This document shows positions 45,420 through 54,258 of a stretch of 62,815 nt of DNA, one piece after another. A program made the position numbers and the translations under genes. The notes below the pieces were generated by a model, which saw nothing but the letters and a program-made list of their open reading frames with translations, was not told where the DNA came from and did not search any database. How positions within the stretch are numbered: position 1 is the stretch's first letter; every line of letters begins with the position of its first letter. This DNA is from Oscillospiraceae bacterium (lineage in GTDB: Bacteria > Bacillota > Clostridia > Oscillospirales > Ruminococcaceae), in the NCBI GenBank assembly GCA_017545185.1, contig JAFWQJ010000082.1, positions 1 to 62,815 on the forward strand, written 5' to 3'.

Positions 45420-47402
45420 TTACGAAATGTCAGCCAGATCGAGATAGTCGCCGCCGTTTTCGGCGATATAGTCCTTGCGCGCTGCAAGGTTGTCGCCCAG
45501 CAGCATATCAAACATATCGAAGGTCGCCTCGGCATCCTCCGGCGTGATGCGGATAATGCGGCGCGTCTCCGGATTCATCGTTGTCAGCGCCATCATCTCG
45601 GCTTCGTTCTCACCGAGACCCTTCGAGCGCTGCAGCGTGAACTTCTGCCCCTCGATCATCGAGAGGATCTTGACGCGCTCCTTTTCGTCATAGGCGAAAT
45701 AGGTGCGGTCTTTCGTCGTGATCTCGAACAGCGGCGATTCCGCGATATAGACATAGCCCTCGCGGACCAGCGTCGGCGCAAGGCGGTAGATCATCGTCAG
45801 GATCAGCGTGCGGATGTGGAAGCCGTCCTCGTCGGCATCCGTACAGATCACGATCTTGTTCCAGCGAAGATTTTCCAGATTGAAGGTCGCAAGCTCCTTG
45901 TTCGCCTTCGTCGTGACCTCGACGCCGCAGCCCAGCACCTTGACCAGATCGGTGATGATCTCCGATTTGAAGATGCGGGCGTAATCCGCTTTCAGACAGT
46001 TCAGGATCTTGCCGCGCACCGGGATGACCGCCTGAAATTCGGCGTCACGCGCCATTTTGACCGAACCGAGTGCGGAATCACCCTCCACGATATAGAGCTC
46101 GCGGCGTTCGGTGTCTTTCGAGCGGCAGTCCACAAATTTCGGCACCATATTGGAGAGATCGAGGTTGCCGGAAAGCTTCTTTTTGATATTCAGACGGGTG
46201 CGCTCGGCGTTCTCGCGGCTGCGCTTGTTGATGAGCACCTGCTCCGCGATCCGTGCGGCGTCGTCCGGGTTTTCGGTGAAGTAGACCTCAAGCTGATGCT
46301 TCAGGAACTCGGTCATCGCCTCATAGATAAAGCGGTTCGTGATCGCTTTTTTCGTCTGGTTCGCGTAGGACGCGATCGTCGAGAACGAGGACGATACCAG
46401 CACAAGGCAGTCCTGAATATCAGCAAACGTGATTTTGCTTTCGTTCTTCTGATAGCGGTTGTTATTCTTCAGGAACGCGTCGATCTGCGCCGTGAATGCG
46501 CGCTTGACTGCGTCATCCGGCGAGCCGCCGTGCTCCAGCCAGCTGGAATTGTGGTAGTATTCCAGCCGCTGCACCGTATTGGAAAACGCGAACGCCACAT
46601 TCAGCTTGACCTTGTAGTCATCACGGTCGGCGCGGTCGCGGCCTTTTCTGTCGGCCGACCAGAACTGCACCGGTGTCAGGGGCTTCTCCCCGACGATCTC
46701 GGTGACGTAATCTGTGATGCCGTTTTCATAGCAGAACTCGGTCGTCTCAAATTTGCCCGGCGTGACCTCGTTGCGGTACACAAACAGCAGATTCGGATTG
46801 ACGACCGCCTGCCGCTTCAGCACATCGCGGAACCATTCGTCCGAAACGGCGATCTCCGTAAAGACCTCGAGATCGGGTTTCCAGCGTGTTTTCGTACCGG
46901 TCTGCTTCCGAGTTGCAGGCTCCTTTTTCAGTCCGCCGATACAAAATCCTTTCTCGAAATGCAGTGTATACTGCTGGCCGTCGCGGATGACCGTGACATC
47001 CATGTATTCCGAGGCGAACTGTGTCGAGCAAAGACCCAGACCATTCAATCCGAGTGAATAGGCGTAAGTTTCAGCTTTGGCATCATATTTACCACCGGCA
47101 TACATCGTGCAGTAAACCAATTCCCAGTTGAATTTGCTTTCAGTAGCATTCCAGTCTACAGGACAACCTCTTCCGAAGTCCTCTACTTCCAGTGAATGAT
47201 CCAGAAAGCGAGTGATGATGATTTTGCTGCCGTATCCGGCACGCGCCTCGTCAATTGAGTTTGTAATGACCTCGAATACCGAATGCGCACAGCCTTCGAG
47301 ACTATCGGATCCAAATACGACTGATGGGCGTAGCCGTACTTGGTCAGGCCCTTTCAGTGAAACGATACTATCGTTGCCGTATTCCTGCTGCTTTTTCGCC
47401 AT
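45420..47402 (-). CDS. parE: Type IIA topoisomerase subunit B (ParE-type)
   Basis: This 660-residue ATPase subunit has the GHKL motifs: FEVITNSIDEARAG, DFGRGCPVD and the ATP lid around LNGLGLCSTQF. The TOPRIM part has IVEGDSALGS and DADEDGFHIRT, with Leu and Glu where gyrase and ParE usually have Gly and Val. These replacements and the altered QRDR in its partner suggest a divergent topoisomerase lineage rather than standard GyrB. ATG 47402 follows AAAGGA, and a promoter lies 60 bases upstream. It starts the topoisomerase operon. Confidence 0.9.
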   Translation of the reverse strand: MAKKQQEYGNDSIVSLKGPDQVRLRPSVVFGSDSLEGCAHSVFEVITNSIDEARAGYGSKIIITRFLDHSLEVEDFGRGCPVDWNATESKFNWELVYCTMYAGGKYDAKAETYAYSLGLNGLGLCSTQFASEYMDVTVIRDGQQYTLHFEKGFCIGGLKKEPATRKQTGTKTRWKPDLEVFTEIAVSDEWFRDVLKRQAVVNPNLLFVYRNEVTPGKFETTEFCYENGITDYVTEIVGEKPLTPVQFWSADRKGRDRADRDDYKVKLNVAFAFSNTVQRLEYYHNSSWLEHGGSPDDAVKRAFTAQIDAFLKNNNRYQKNESKITFADIQDCLVLVSSSFSTIASYANQTKKAITNRFIYEAMTEFLKHQLEVYFTENPDDAARIAEQVLINKRSRENAERTRLNIKKKLSGNLDLSNMVPKFVDCRSKDTERRELYIVEGDSALGSVKMARDAEFQAVIPVRGKILNCLKADYARIFKSEIITDLVKVLGCGVEVTTKANKELATFNLENLRWNKIVICTDADEDGFHIRTLILTMIYRLAPTLVREGYVYIAESPLFEITTKDRTYFAYDEKERVKILSMIEGQKFTLQRSKGLGENEAEMMALTTMNPETRRIIRITPEDAEATFDMFDMLLGDNLAARKDYIAENGGDYLDLADIS

Positions 47403-47463
47403 TGGGATGTTCCTTTCTGTCGGTGCGCCGCCGGGGCACACCGGAAAATTGTCATACAAAGTA

Positions 47464-47492
47464 AGTATAGCACATTTAGAAAAAAAATGCAA
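47464..47492 (-). promoter_or_regulatory. Promoter for the topoisomerase operon
   Basis: On the minus strand TTGCAT (47487-47492), 17 bases, TATACT (47464-47469), preceded by TGTGC. The rest of the gap to the tRNA genes holds the divergent tRNA promoter. Confidence 0.75.
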
Positions 47493-47627
47493 GCATTCCG
47501 CCTGCGGATGCAGAAAAGTGCGCCGCGCAGGCCGTTTTTCGGCGCGGTTCTCATACGCAGAAACAGGGGAGGGGACAGCGTTTTTTTCGTAAATACAAAT
47601 TTTATTCCGCTTTTTTTAAATCAGGGG

Positions 47628-47656
47628 TTGACAAAAATGCTTTTTTGTGCTATAAT
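47628..47656 (+). promoter_or_regulatory. Promoter of the tRNA-Ser pair
   Basis: TTGACA (47628-47633), 17 bases, TATAAT (47651-47656) preceded by TGTGC. A consensus extended -10 promoter 20 bases before the first tRNA, as expected for a stable RNA. Confidence 0.9.
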
Positions 47657-47675
47657 GGAAAAGCTGAATCCGAAA

Positions 47676-47764
<89 letters not shown>

Positions 47765-47796
47765 CATTGAACCACGGATATCGCATTCACCATGCT

Positions 47797-47886
47797 GGAG
47801 AAATACCCAAGTGGTGAAGGGGCTCCCCTGCTAAGGGAGTAGGGCTCGAAAGGGTCGCGAGGGTTCAAATCCCTCTTTCTCCGCCA
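47797..47886 (+). tRNA. tRNA-Ser (anticodon GCT)
   Basis: The acceptor GGAGAAA (47797-47803) pairs with TTTCTCC (47876-47882), followed by G and an encoded CCA (47884-47886). The anticodon loop CTGCTAA gives GCT for AGC/AGU codons, and a long variable arm is present. It shares a transcript with the first tRNA-Ser. The conjugative element begins just beyond its terminator, so its 3' end is a natural candidate for the integration site. Confidence 0.95.
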
Positions 47887-47891
47887 GATGT

Positions 47892-47935
47892 AAAATGTCC
47901 TAGATGCGTGAAAACCAAGCATCTAGGACATTTTT
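47892..47935 (+). terminator. Terminator of the tRNA-Ser transcript
   Basis: AAAATGTCCTAGATGC (47892-47907) pairs perfectly with GCATCTAGGACATTTT (47919-47934) and ends in a T run. Confidence 0.88.
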
Positions 47936-48011
47936 CTTATGTTTGGAATTGAAAAAAATTTCCGATTTCGGAAGAATTTTTCCGTATTTTGAAGCTATTT
48001 TCAAGCCAATC

Positions 48012-48063
48012 GCACACGCGTGCACACGAATGCACACGAAAGCCCGCAAAAACACTGCACACG
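48012..48063. repeat. Phased GCACACG repeats at the left end of the element
   Basis: GCACACG occurs at 48012, 48022 and 48032 at exactly 10-base steps, then at 48057. Inverted and direct copies recur at 48310-48316 (CGTGTGC) and 48334-48340. One-turn phasing suggests a protein-binding array, for example for integrase, excisionase or relaxase. The 485-base gap between 47887 and 48377 holds these repeats, the tRNA terminator and the hairpin at 48208-48252, but no gene I can support. Confidence 0.55.
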
Positions 48064-48207
48064 ACCTGGTGTATCATGGCTCTTACTCATTCACTCAAAT
48101 CAGTGTAAATGCGTCGCTTTCGTTATATTCCCGCTCGATTCCCGCGAAATCCAGCACCCTCTTTCCTATTTCAGCGTTTTTCCTGTTCAGAATTGAATAT
48201 TTCATCC

Positions 48208-48252
48208 GCCCGGTCTTTTTATTAACAAAAACTCCGGGCTATTTTTATGCCC
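48208..48252 (+). repeat. Hairpin with 18-bp repeat element, copy 1
   Basis: GCCCGG (48208-48213) pairs with CCGGGC (48234-48239), with an AT-rich inner stem (CTTTTT/AAAAA). It flows into the 18-base sequence CGGGCTATTTTTATGCCC (48235-48252), repeated exactly at 48945-48962. It is followed by a G-rich run and an ATG that meets a stop within three codons. Confidence 0.65.
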
Positions 48253-48377
48253 TTTTGCTGGGGGGTGATGCTAATGTAGACACTAATCCAGATTGAACAT
48301 ACCCTGCGTCGTGTGCAATCACAACCAGATTTCGCACACGAAATCGAAAAATAATATCTTTCAGGAGGAATATGATT

Positions 48378-48812
48378 ATGAAACAGATGACTCTGAAGCT
48401 CCATTCCATGTATGCAGCAGCCAACAAGCTTGGCTACAGCCTGCCCTTTATGAACGAGATCTGCAAGAGAGCGTTTTGGAGCGGTCGCCCGTTCCATGTG
48501 CTCAAGGACGAGAACAACAAGTACTTCATCGAGGCAAACAGCCTCCAGCGCTATATCGACAGCTGCCCGGACTTCAATCCGTATATGATTCCCGGCGTCT
48601 ATGAGCCGGATAACTATGATGAGGACGCGCCGATGGACGAGTCTGTGTTCATTCTGACTGAGGATATGCTCCCCCAGGTCTGCGGCGTTCTGGTCGATGA
48701 CGAATGCGCGCCGCTTATCTCCTACAACAGAAATGAACCGGCACTTCTGGTGCTGACGGTCGTGGAGGCGGACGAAACGGAAAAGCTGTTCTATCCGTCC
48801 AAGGATGACTGA
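48378..48812 (+). CDS. Hypothetical protein, first gene of the conjugative element
   Basis: This 144-residue soluble protein starts MKQMTLKLHSMYAAANKLGY and ends with an acidic tail (YPSKDD). No signal, membrane segment or named motif is visible. ATG 48378 is nine bases after AGGAGG (48363-48368), and an ATG at 48372 would be too close. It sits between the two copies of the hairpin repeat, so it may be expressed separately from the transfer operon. I do not recognise the family. Confidence 0.7.
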   Translation: MKQMTLKLHSMYAAANKLGYSLPFMNEICKRAFWSGRPFHVLKDENNKYFIEANSLQRYIDSCPDFNPYMIPGVYEPDNYDEDAPMDESVFILTEDMLPQVCGVLVDDECAPLISYNRNEPALLVLTVVEADETEKLFYPSKDD

Positions 48813-48900
48813 CCGTATACTGTTATCGGCAAAATCGACTCCGAAATTTGATCTGGTTTTTGCCGAAACATACACCTTGACAACTGAATACTCTTTTTCA

Positions 48901-48962
48901 AGCCCGTTATTATGATGCGCAATTCCTATCTACTATTATAATAACGGGCTATTTTTATGCCC
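48901..48962 (+). repeat. Hairpin with 18-bp repeat element, copy 2
   Basis: AGCCCGTTATTAT (48901-48913) pairs perfectly with ATAATAACGGGCT (48938-48950) and runs into ATTTTTATGCCC, so the second arm lies partly within the 18-base repeat (48945-48962). It stands just ahead of the PcfB-like gene and may be a terminator or antiterminator controlling the transfer operon. Confidence 0.65.
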
Positions 48963-48983
48963 ATTTGAAGGAGGGATGAGCCA

Positions 48984-51332
48984 ATGAACATGAGCGAAGA
49001 TGTGACTGCCGTTTCGATGCAGGTTTCGGAAAAGGCAGCAGACGCAGCACTTGCGGCGTTCAAGTCTGTGCTGGATTCGGTCGGCAGGCTGTTCCGGGAG
49101 CTTCTCGGCATGGAGCATGACCGCGCCCGCGCTAAGGCGCAGATCAAAGCATCGAAAAGCAGCACTGCGCCGGAGAAAACAAAGCCGCCGAATGTCACCG
49201 CAACGAACCTGACCGGCATCAAGCCCGGTGAGGTCAGCCTGAAAGACCTTGCCGAAAATGCCAGAGAGACAGGCGAAGCACTGTCTGTCTCACAGCACGG
49301 CTTCTCGCAGGAGGATCGCAAGGCCATTGCCCGGACCGCAAAAAAGTACGGCATCCCCATTGCTTTCTCCGGCGAAAAAGGCAAAAATAACCTCTATGCG
49401 AATGTCCGCAGCGGCGATCTGCCGATCTTTAAGCAGATCTGTACTGAGTGCATCAAGGAAAAAATCGCGGAAAAGCCTGAATCATTCGGCAATTTCAAGG
49501 TGCAGGCATGGGAAGTGCCGCATCTGACGGCTATGCTCAAAGCCCATGATCTTCCGGCGGTATTCGTTGAAACGAAAAGCGGCGAGCAGTATTGTCTGCA
49601 TGATGTGAAGCATCAGGACGCCGTGCGAATCGTCCGCGAGGAATTTGTCTCCAAATGCAAGGAGATCGAGAGAAATTTTTCCTTTGACAAGGACGAAAAC
49701 GGCTTCTATACTCTGAAAGACCTGCATTCCGGCAGAGAGGTCTCCTTCGATCAGATACCGGATAAGGCAGCGGTTTCACAGCAGATTCAGACGCAGTTCG
49801 GTTATGATCCGGTCAAGGCTGATCTGGCTGCGGCGAAGTTCGGAGAGGAAGCACTCACCGGAAAGCAAAAAGAGCGGTATTTCAGCAGCAGCGCGCAAAA
49901 CGAGTTCTCGCGCATTGAGTGCAATGTGCAGCTGGAGGGCGAAAGCCTGTATGCAAAGCCGTTTGGATGCTGGTATCTCCAGCCGAAGAAGGATGAAAAG
50001 CCGCGTGTGGTATTCCGAGATCAGGACGGAAAGTATGCTGTTCTGGAACCGCAGAAGATGTCTCGTGCAAAGATGCGCGAGGTACTGACAGCACAACTTG
50101 GAATTACCGACCGCAAGACGCTCGATGCACTGACAAGCAAGGCAGACCGCGTCACAGACTTCTATGCGCGACAGGATACGAAGCTGCTTTTTGCTGACCG
50201 GACATTTAAGATGGAGGATTTTGAACCGGATAAGATTATCGAGCACAAGTATACCGGCGCAAGCGGCATGGAGTACACTACAAAGCAGAAACCGCTGGAT
50301 TCTGTTGAAAACAGCATTCAACGCACCGGAAAAGATCTGTTTACGGTCAATACCACATTCCGATCGACGGAGATCACTGAAAAGGGCGAATCGCTGCCGC
50401 ATGAGAAGACAGAGCATCTGGAATTCTCACTGGCGGACAAAAAGCGCACGCTGCATTTTCTTTCTGCAATGTATATGGAAGCCGGCATGAGCGAAGCTGA
50501 TGCGAAGGCAATGGCAAAGGAGGTCTACAACAAAGCAGAGGCACAGAGTCCGGAGAAGGTATTGCGGATAGAGGAAGTGCGGCAGAACTCCATGACGGTC
50601 GCCTACGGAAAAGCATCGGTGGTGCTGTCTACGGCAGATCGACAGGAAGCTGCTGAAAAGATTGCAGGTCTCGGTGTTTCACCGCAGACAGCGGAAACTC
50701 TGGTTGAGAAAGCACAGGAAATCCGCGTGGATGCAATGAAAGATCGTGTCGCGGCTGTTCAGGCGCAGCAGACCGATTTCAATACGGCAATGAATCACCT
50801 GACAGACCGCGAGGAGCGTGCGATCGACACAATGATCGTGTGCAGTGCGGCAGAGCCGCAGAAACATATTGTTGTGGAAGGAGGACACAATGGCTCGCGT
50901 GTGGTTCATGATTATGCTGTGTGCGATGGCAGCAAGCAGCTCGCGCAGTTTACGGACGCGGAAACGACGGACGCGAACGGCAAGCCTGTACGCGGAGACG
51001 ATGGCAAGACCGCATGGACATCGCTCAAGTCGGAAATGCTCGAAGCGTCCGGCATGGACAAAGATGCGGTGCTGACTTTCAGCTCACAGGAAGAATACGA
51101 GCAGTATCTTTCGGATATGCAGATGCTCGATGAAGCCGGAGAGAAGCCGGAATCGCCGGATATGCCCGAAACCGCACGCGGCAACGGTCATGAAATGCAC
51201 CCGGAGGGCAATGTCTTTGAGGAAATCCATGCAGACAAGCCTGTTTCCGATGCAAAGCCGGATATTCCTCTTCCGGATATGCCTGATGTACCGGATATGC
51301 CAAAGCCTTCGCCGAGAGGGGCGAGAAGATGA
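48984..51332 (+). CDS. PcfB-like (DUF3801) conjugation protein with long C-terminal extension
   Basis: Residues 1-160 fit the PcfB/DUF3801 family: an amphipathic N-terminus, the SLKDLAENARETGEAL region, then a small alpha/beta domain with RKAIARTAKKYGIPIAFSGE. PcfB proteins work with the VirD4-type coupling protein to bring the relaxosome to the channel. This protein is 782 residues, several times longer than the 130-180 of classical PcfB. The extra part is mostly helical and charged, with a Pro-Asp-Met-rich tail. It overlaps the coupling ATPase gene by four bases, as pcfB does with pcfC. AAGGAGGG precedes the start. Confidence 0.78.
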   Translation: MNMSEDVTAVSMQVSEKAADAALAAFKSVLDSVGRLFRELLGMEHDRARAKAQIKASKSSTAPEKTKPPNVTATNLTGIKPGEVSLKDLAENARETGEALSVSQHGFSQEDRKAIARTAKKYGIPIAFSGEKGKNNLYANVRSGDLPIFKQICTECIKEKIAEKPESFGNFKVQAWEVPHLTAMLKAHDLPAVFVETKSGEQYCLHDVKHQDAVRIVREEFVSKCKEIERNFSFDKDENGFYTLKDLHSGREVSFDQIPDKAAVSQQIQTQFGYDPVKADLAAAKFGEEALTGKQKERYFSSSAQNEFSRIECNVQLEGESLYAKPFGCWYLQPKKDEKPRVVFRDQDGKYAVLEPQKMSRAKMREVLTAQLGITDRKTLDALTSKADRVTDFYARQDTKLLFADRTFKMEDFEPDKIIEHKYTGASGMEYTTKQKPLDSVENSIQRTGKDLFTVNTTFRSTEITEKGESLPHEKTEHLEFSLADKKRTLHFLSAMYMEAGMSEADAKAMAKEVYNKAEAQSPEKVLRIEEVRQNSMTVAYGKASVVLSTADRQEAAEKIAGLGVSPQTAETLVEKAQEIRVDAMKDRVAAVQAQQTDFNTAMNHLTDREERAIDTMIVCSAAEPQKHIVVEGGHNGSRVVHDYAVCDGSKQLAQFTDAETTDANGKPVRGDDGKTAWTSLKSEMLEASGMDKDAVLTFSSQEEYEQYLSDMQMLDEAGEKPESPDMPETARGNGHEMHPEGNVFEEIHADKPVSDAKPDIPLPDMPDVPDMPKPSPRGARR

Positions 51333-53836
51333 GTCAGAAGCTGACTATCCCGCATCCCCGAAAGAAAATAGACAAGACAACCCTGATCGTGCTGAGCGTG
51401 ATCGGGGTTGTGCTGTTGATCGGCTGTGTCGTGTTAGGCGCTGCATTCGATTACGCCCTCGGCGCAGACGGTTCGATCGACGGAAGCAAAATCAGTCCTG
51501 CGCTGCATTATGTCCTGTCGCATCCGGCGGTGATCTTTTCCGCTATTACAAAAAAGGACGGCTATGTGCCGAAAATGCTGTTTGTCGGCATCTGCGTGAT
51601 CGGTATCTTTGCTCTCTATAAGTACAGCGAAGAGCCGAAACGTCTGCATCGGCGCGGCACGGAGCATGGCTCTGCAAAGTGGGCTGATGAAAAGGAAATC
51701 CATGCGCTGGCGAGTAAAGAAAAGCCGTATCAGATTGCTTTGCGCGATGAAAACGGCAGGTATCTCTACGACGATAAGGGCGATTTTGTCTGCGCGTATA
51801 CGGACTACAATATCGTGCTGGCAAAGGAAGTGTATCTTGCCCTTGACACCAAGCTGCACCGACTCAATCTCAATACCCTTGTGATCGGCGGTTCCGGCTC
51901 CGGTAAAACGCTGTTCTGGGTGATTACCAACATCCTACAGCTGAATACTTCGTTTGTCATCACAGACCCGAAGGGCGAAATTTATCAGGCAGTCGCCAAA
52001 CTGCTGCAAGAAGCCGGTTATGAAGTCCGTGTGTTCAATACGATTCAGATGGAACATTCCAACAACTATAACCCGTTCCATTATATCTACGATCATAACG
52101 GTGATCTGTGCGAAGATAATGTGAAAAAGATGGCGGATGTCCTGTTCCAGTCTACCAAAGGCGACGGCGAAAAGGATGATTTCTGGAGCCAGAAGGGACA
52201 AACTGTGCTGCTCGCGCTGATGTTCCTGCTGATCGAGGAATCTGAGTACAATGCGCTTTTTGATGAGAACGGTAAGATCATTCCCGGTACAAGGGACGAG
52301 ACTAACCTCAATTTCTACGCGATCACTGAAAAAATGCGCGGACTGCAATATCCACCGCAGGGCTCGCAGAAGCCTGACGGTCTGTTCCTGACAAAGAATC
52401 TAGGAGAGTCCGATGAAGAATTTGAGGCGCGGCGGGCAAAAGCATTTCTATGTCCGCTTGACCGCGATTTTTTGGAACTGGAACGCCGTAAGCCGAATAC
52501 GCTTGCGTTCCGGCTCTACAAGGAAATCCGGAATGCACCGGAAGAAACCGGTCAGTCGTTCGTATCGTCCGCGAATGTCAAGACCTTCTTCTTCAATCTG
52601 GAGAACCTCAAAAACCTGACCTGCTGCGACAATGTGCATCTGGAAACACTCGGCGACAAAAAAACGGCGCTGTTCATCATCATTTCTGCGACGAACAGCA
52701 CCTACAATTTCCTTGCTTCCATGATGTATACGCAGCTGTTCGATACCCTATCAAACCGTGCGAACTTTAAGTATCACGGTTCTTTGCCTGTTCATGTGAG
52801 ATGCCTGATGGATGAAATGGCCAACATCGGGCAAATTCCTGACTTTGACAAGGTAATCGCCTTTGTCCGGTCAATGGGCATGAGCCTGAATGTCATTATC
52901 CAGAATCTCGCACAGCTGAAGGCCCGGTATGAGAAAACATGGGAGGTCATCACCGGAAACTGCGATTCGACGATTTTTCTGGGCGGAAAGGAGGAAACCA
53001 CGCTCAAATCCATTTCGGAACAGCTCGGAAAAGAAACGATTGATGTCAAGGGGCAGAACCGCACAAAGGGCAGACAGAGCAGCACTTCGGAAAACAACAG
53101 TATTCTGGGACGTGAGCTGATGCAGCCAAACGAGATTGCGACTATGCCGATCAGCGACTGCATCTGTCTGGAGCGTTCATTGGACCCGATCTATGCAAAG
53201 AAATACGGTGCATTTGATCACCCGAATTTCCGCTTCACAGGTCTTGCTGACGATGCGAACCGCGCGGATATTACTTTGATTCGATCTGTGACAGTTGCCG
53301 AATTTATGGCAGAGCAGAAAGCGCAGCGGGCAAAAGCAATTCAGCAGTATCAGGCAGTCGCAGCAGCTACACACCCGGAAGACAAGCAGGATGCTGTTAT
53401 CTTTACGGCAGCGGAGCCGGTTGTGACCGCAGAAGAAATTCCCACAAGCTATGAGGATATCCTGGACATGGATTCAGAATTGTCCTCTGTTGCTGAAGCA
53501 GAAACCTATGCCGACCATACGCAGTATTACGGTATCCCGGACGATGAGATCGTCAGCTGTGACATGGGTACTGCGTCCAAAACGAGAAAGGAGGAATACG
53601 AAGATGAAGAAGCAGAGATTACCCCCGCAATGATCGATGAGGAGGAAGAAATCACTGTAATCCCAGAGCAGGAAATACTGGATACCGGTCCGTTCTACGA
53701 TGAGATTGACGAAGAACCGGAAGTGAATCCGAACCTGCCTAAAAGTGATTTTACAGTGACTGTTCTGGCAGATGATCTCCCCGATGCAACAGGGATGATC
53801 GGAGATTCGAGCTTGCTCGGAGAAACCTTTGATTAA
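51329..53836 (+). CDS. VirD4/TraG-type coupling ATPase
   Basis: This 835-residue type IV coupling protein has two N-terminal membrane segments (about residues 12-38 and 70-93), Walker A GGSGSGKT near 189-196 and a Walker B region (VRCLMDEMANIG) near 490. An all-alpha-like region follows, with a long acidic tail (650-835) that probably contacts partners. It links the relaxosome to the secretion channel and is a diagnostic gene for conjugation. It overlaps the PcfB-like gene by four bases, and a VirB2-type subunit follows after 20 bases. Confidence 0.95.
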   Translation: MSQKLTIPHPRKKIDKTTLIVLSVIGVVLLIGCVVLGAAFDYALGADGSIDGSKISPALHYVLSHPAVIFSAITKKDGYVPKMLFVGICVIGIFALYKYSEEPKRLHRRGTEHGSAKWADEKEIHALASKEKPYQIALRDENGRYLYDDKGDFVCAYTDYNIVLAKEVYLALDTKLHRLNLNTLVIGGSGSGKTLFWVITNILQLNTSFVITDPKGEIYQAVAKLLQEAGYEVRVFNTIQMEHSNNYNPFHYIYDHNGDLCEDNVKKMADVLFQSTKGDGEKDDFWSQKGQTVLLALMFLLIEESEYNALFDENGKIIPGTRDETNLNFYAITEKMRGLQYPPQGSQKPDGLFLTKNLGESDEEFEARRAKAFLCPLDRDFLELERRKPNTLAFRLYKEIRNAPEETGQSFVSSANVKTFFFNLENLKNLTCCDNVHLETLGDKKTALFIIISATNSTYNFLASMMYTQLFDTLSNRANFKYHGSLPVHVRCLMDEMANIGQIPDFDKVIAFVRSMGMSLNVIIQNLAQLKARYEKTWEVITGNCDSTIFLGGKEETTLKSISEQLGKETIDVKGQNRTKGRQSSTSENNSILGRELMQPNEIATMPISDCICLERSLDPIYAKKYGAFDHPNFRFTGLADDANRADITLIRSVTVAEFMAEQKAQRAKAIQQYQAVAAATHPEDKQDAVIFTAAEPVVTAEEIPTSYEDILDMDSELSSVAEAETYADHTQYYGIPDDEIVSCDMGTASKTRKEEYEDEEAEITPAMIDEEEEITVIPEQEILDTGPFYDEIDEEPEVNPNLPKSDFTVTVLADDLPDATGMIGDSSLLGETFD

Positions 53837-53856
53837 GAAGAAAAGAGGTAATACAA

Positions 53857-54195
53857 ATGAAACTGATGAATCAGAAAAACAAGAAATTTGCGAAGATCTT
53901 TACTGTGCTGTTTACGATCGCTGTTGTGACCTCGCTCTGCGCTGTGACCGCTTTTGCTGCGGGCGGCGGCGGTGGTGGTGGCTCTGAGGCGGCGTACCAG
54001 TCCACGATCACCTTTTTCATTACATGGATTCGCCGCATCGGCATGATGGTGGCATTCGTGGGTGCTATCATGTTCGCGCTGGCAATCAAGAACAACGATG
54101 CCGAACAGAAACAGGCCGGTCTGATCACGATGATCGCGGGCTTTATTGTCGCAGCGCTCTGTGCAGCGTCCAGTATGTTTGATCTGTTCAGCTAA
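53857..54195 (+). CDS. VirB2/Maff2-family pilin-like subunit
   Basis: This 112-residue protein has a signal-like helix ending in TAFAAG, a Gly-rich patch and two transmembrane helices around WIRRIGMMVAFVGAIMFALAIKNND and ITMIAGFIVAALCA. That is the Maff2/TrbC layout seen in Gram-positive conjugative elements, where the subunit is thought to form or line the channel. The 60-residue core repeats twice in the next gene. AAGAGGT precedes the start. Confidence 0.88.
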   Translation: MKLMNQKNKKFAKIFTVLFTIAVVTSLCAVTAFAAGGGGGGGSEAAYQSTITFFITWIRRIGMMVAFVGAIMFALAIKNNDAEQKQAGLITMIAGFIVAALCAASSMFDLFS

Positions 54196-54258
54196 ACCGA
54201 ATGGCTGGTCTGCCCCGCTCTGCGCGGGGCGGGCTTAGCCCCGTAAGGAGGACGCATA

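Noticed and set aside
43747-45447. 566-codon plus-strand frame
   Set aside because: It is antisense to the topoisomerase A gene and the two small PH-like genes; no start signal or domain supports it.
48265-48285. Candidate gene start after the first hairpin repeat
   Set aside because: A G-rich run precedes an ATG, but the frame meets a stop after three codons, so at most it is a leader remnant.
47904-48296. 130-codon plus-strand frame just after the tRNA genes
   Set aside because: It begins inside the tRNA terminator, covers the phased repeats and hairpin, has no ribosome site, and its protein has no recognisable pattern.
48012-48340. GCACACG repeats considered as a CRISPR array
   Set aside because: The units are only 7 bases, spacing is 10, 10 and 25 with some inverted copies, and no cas gene is nearby.
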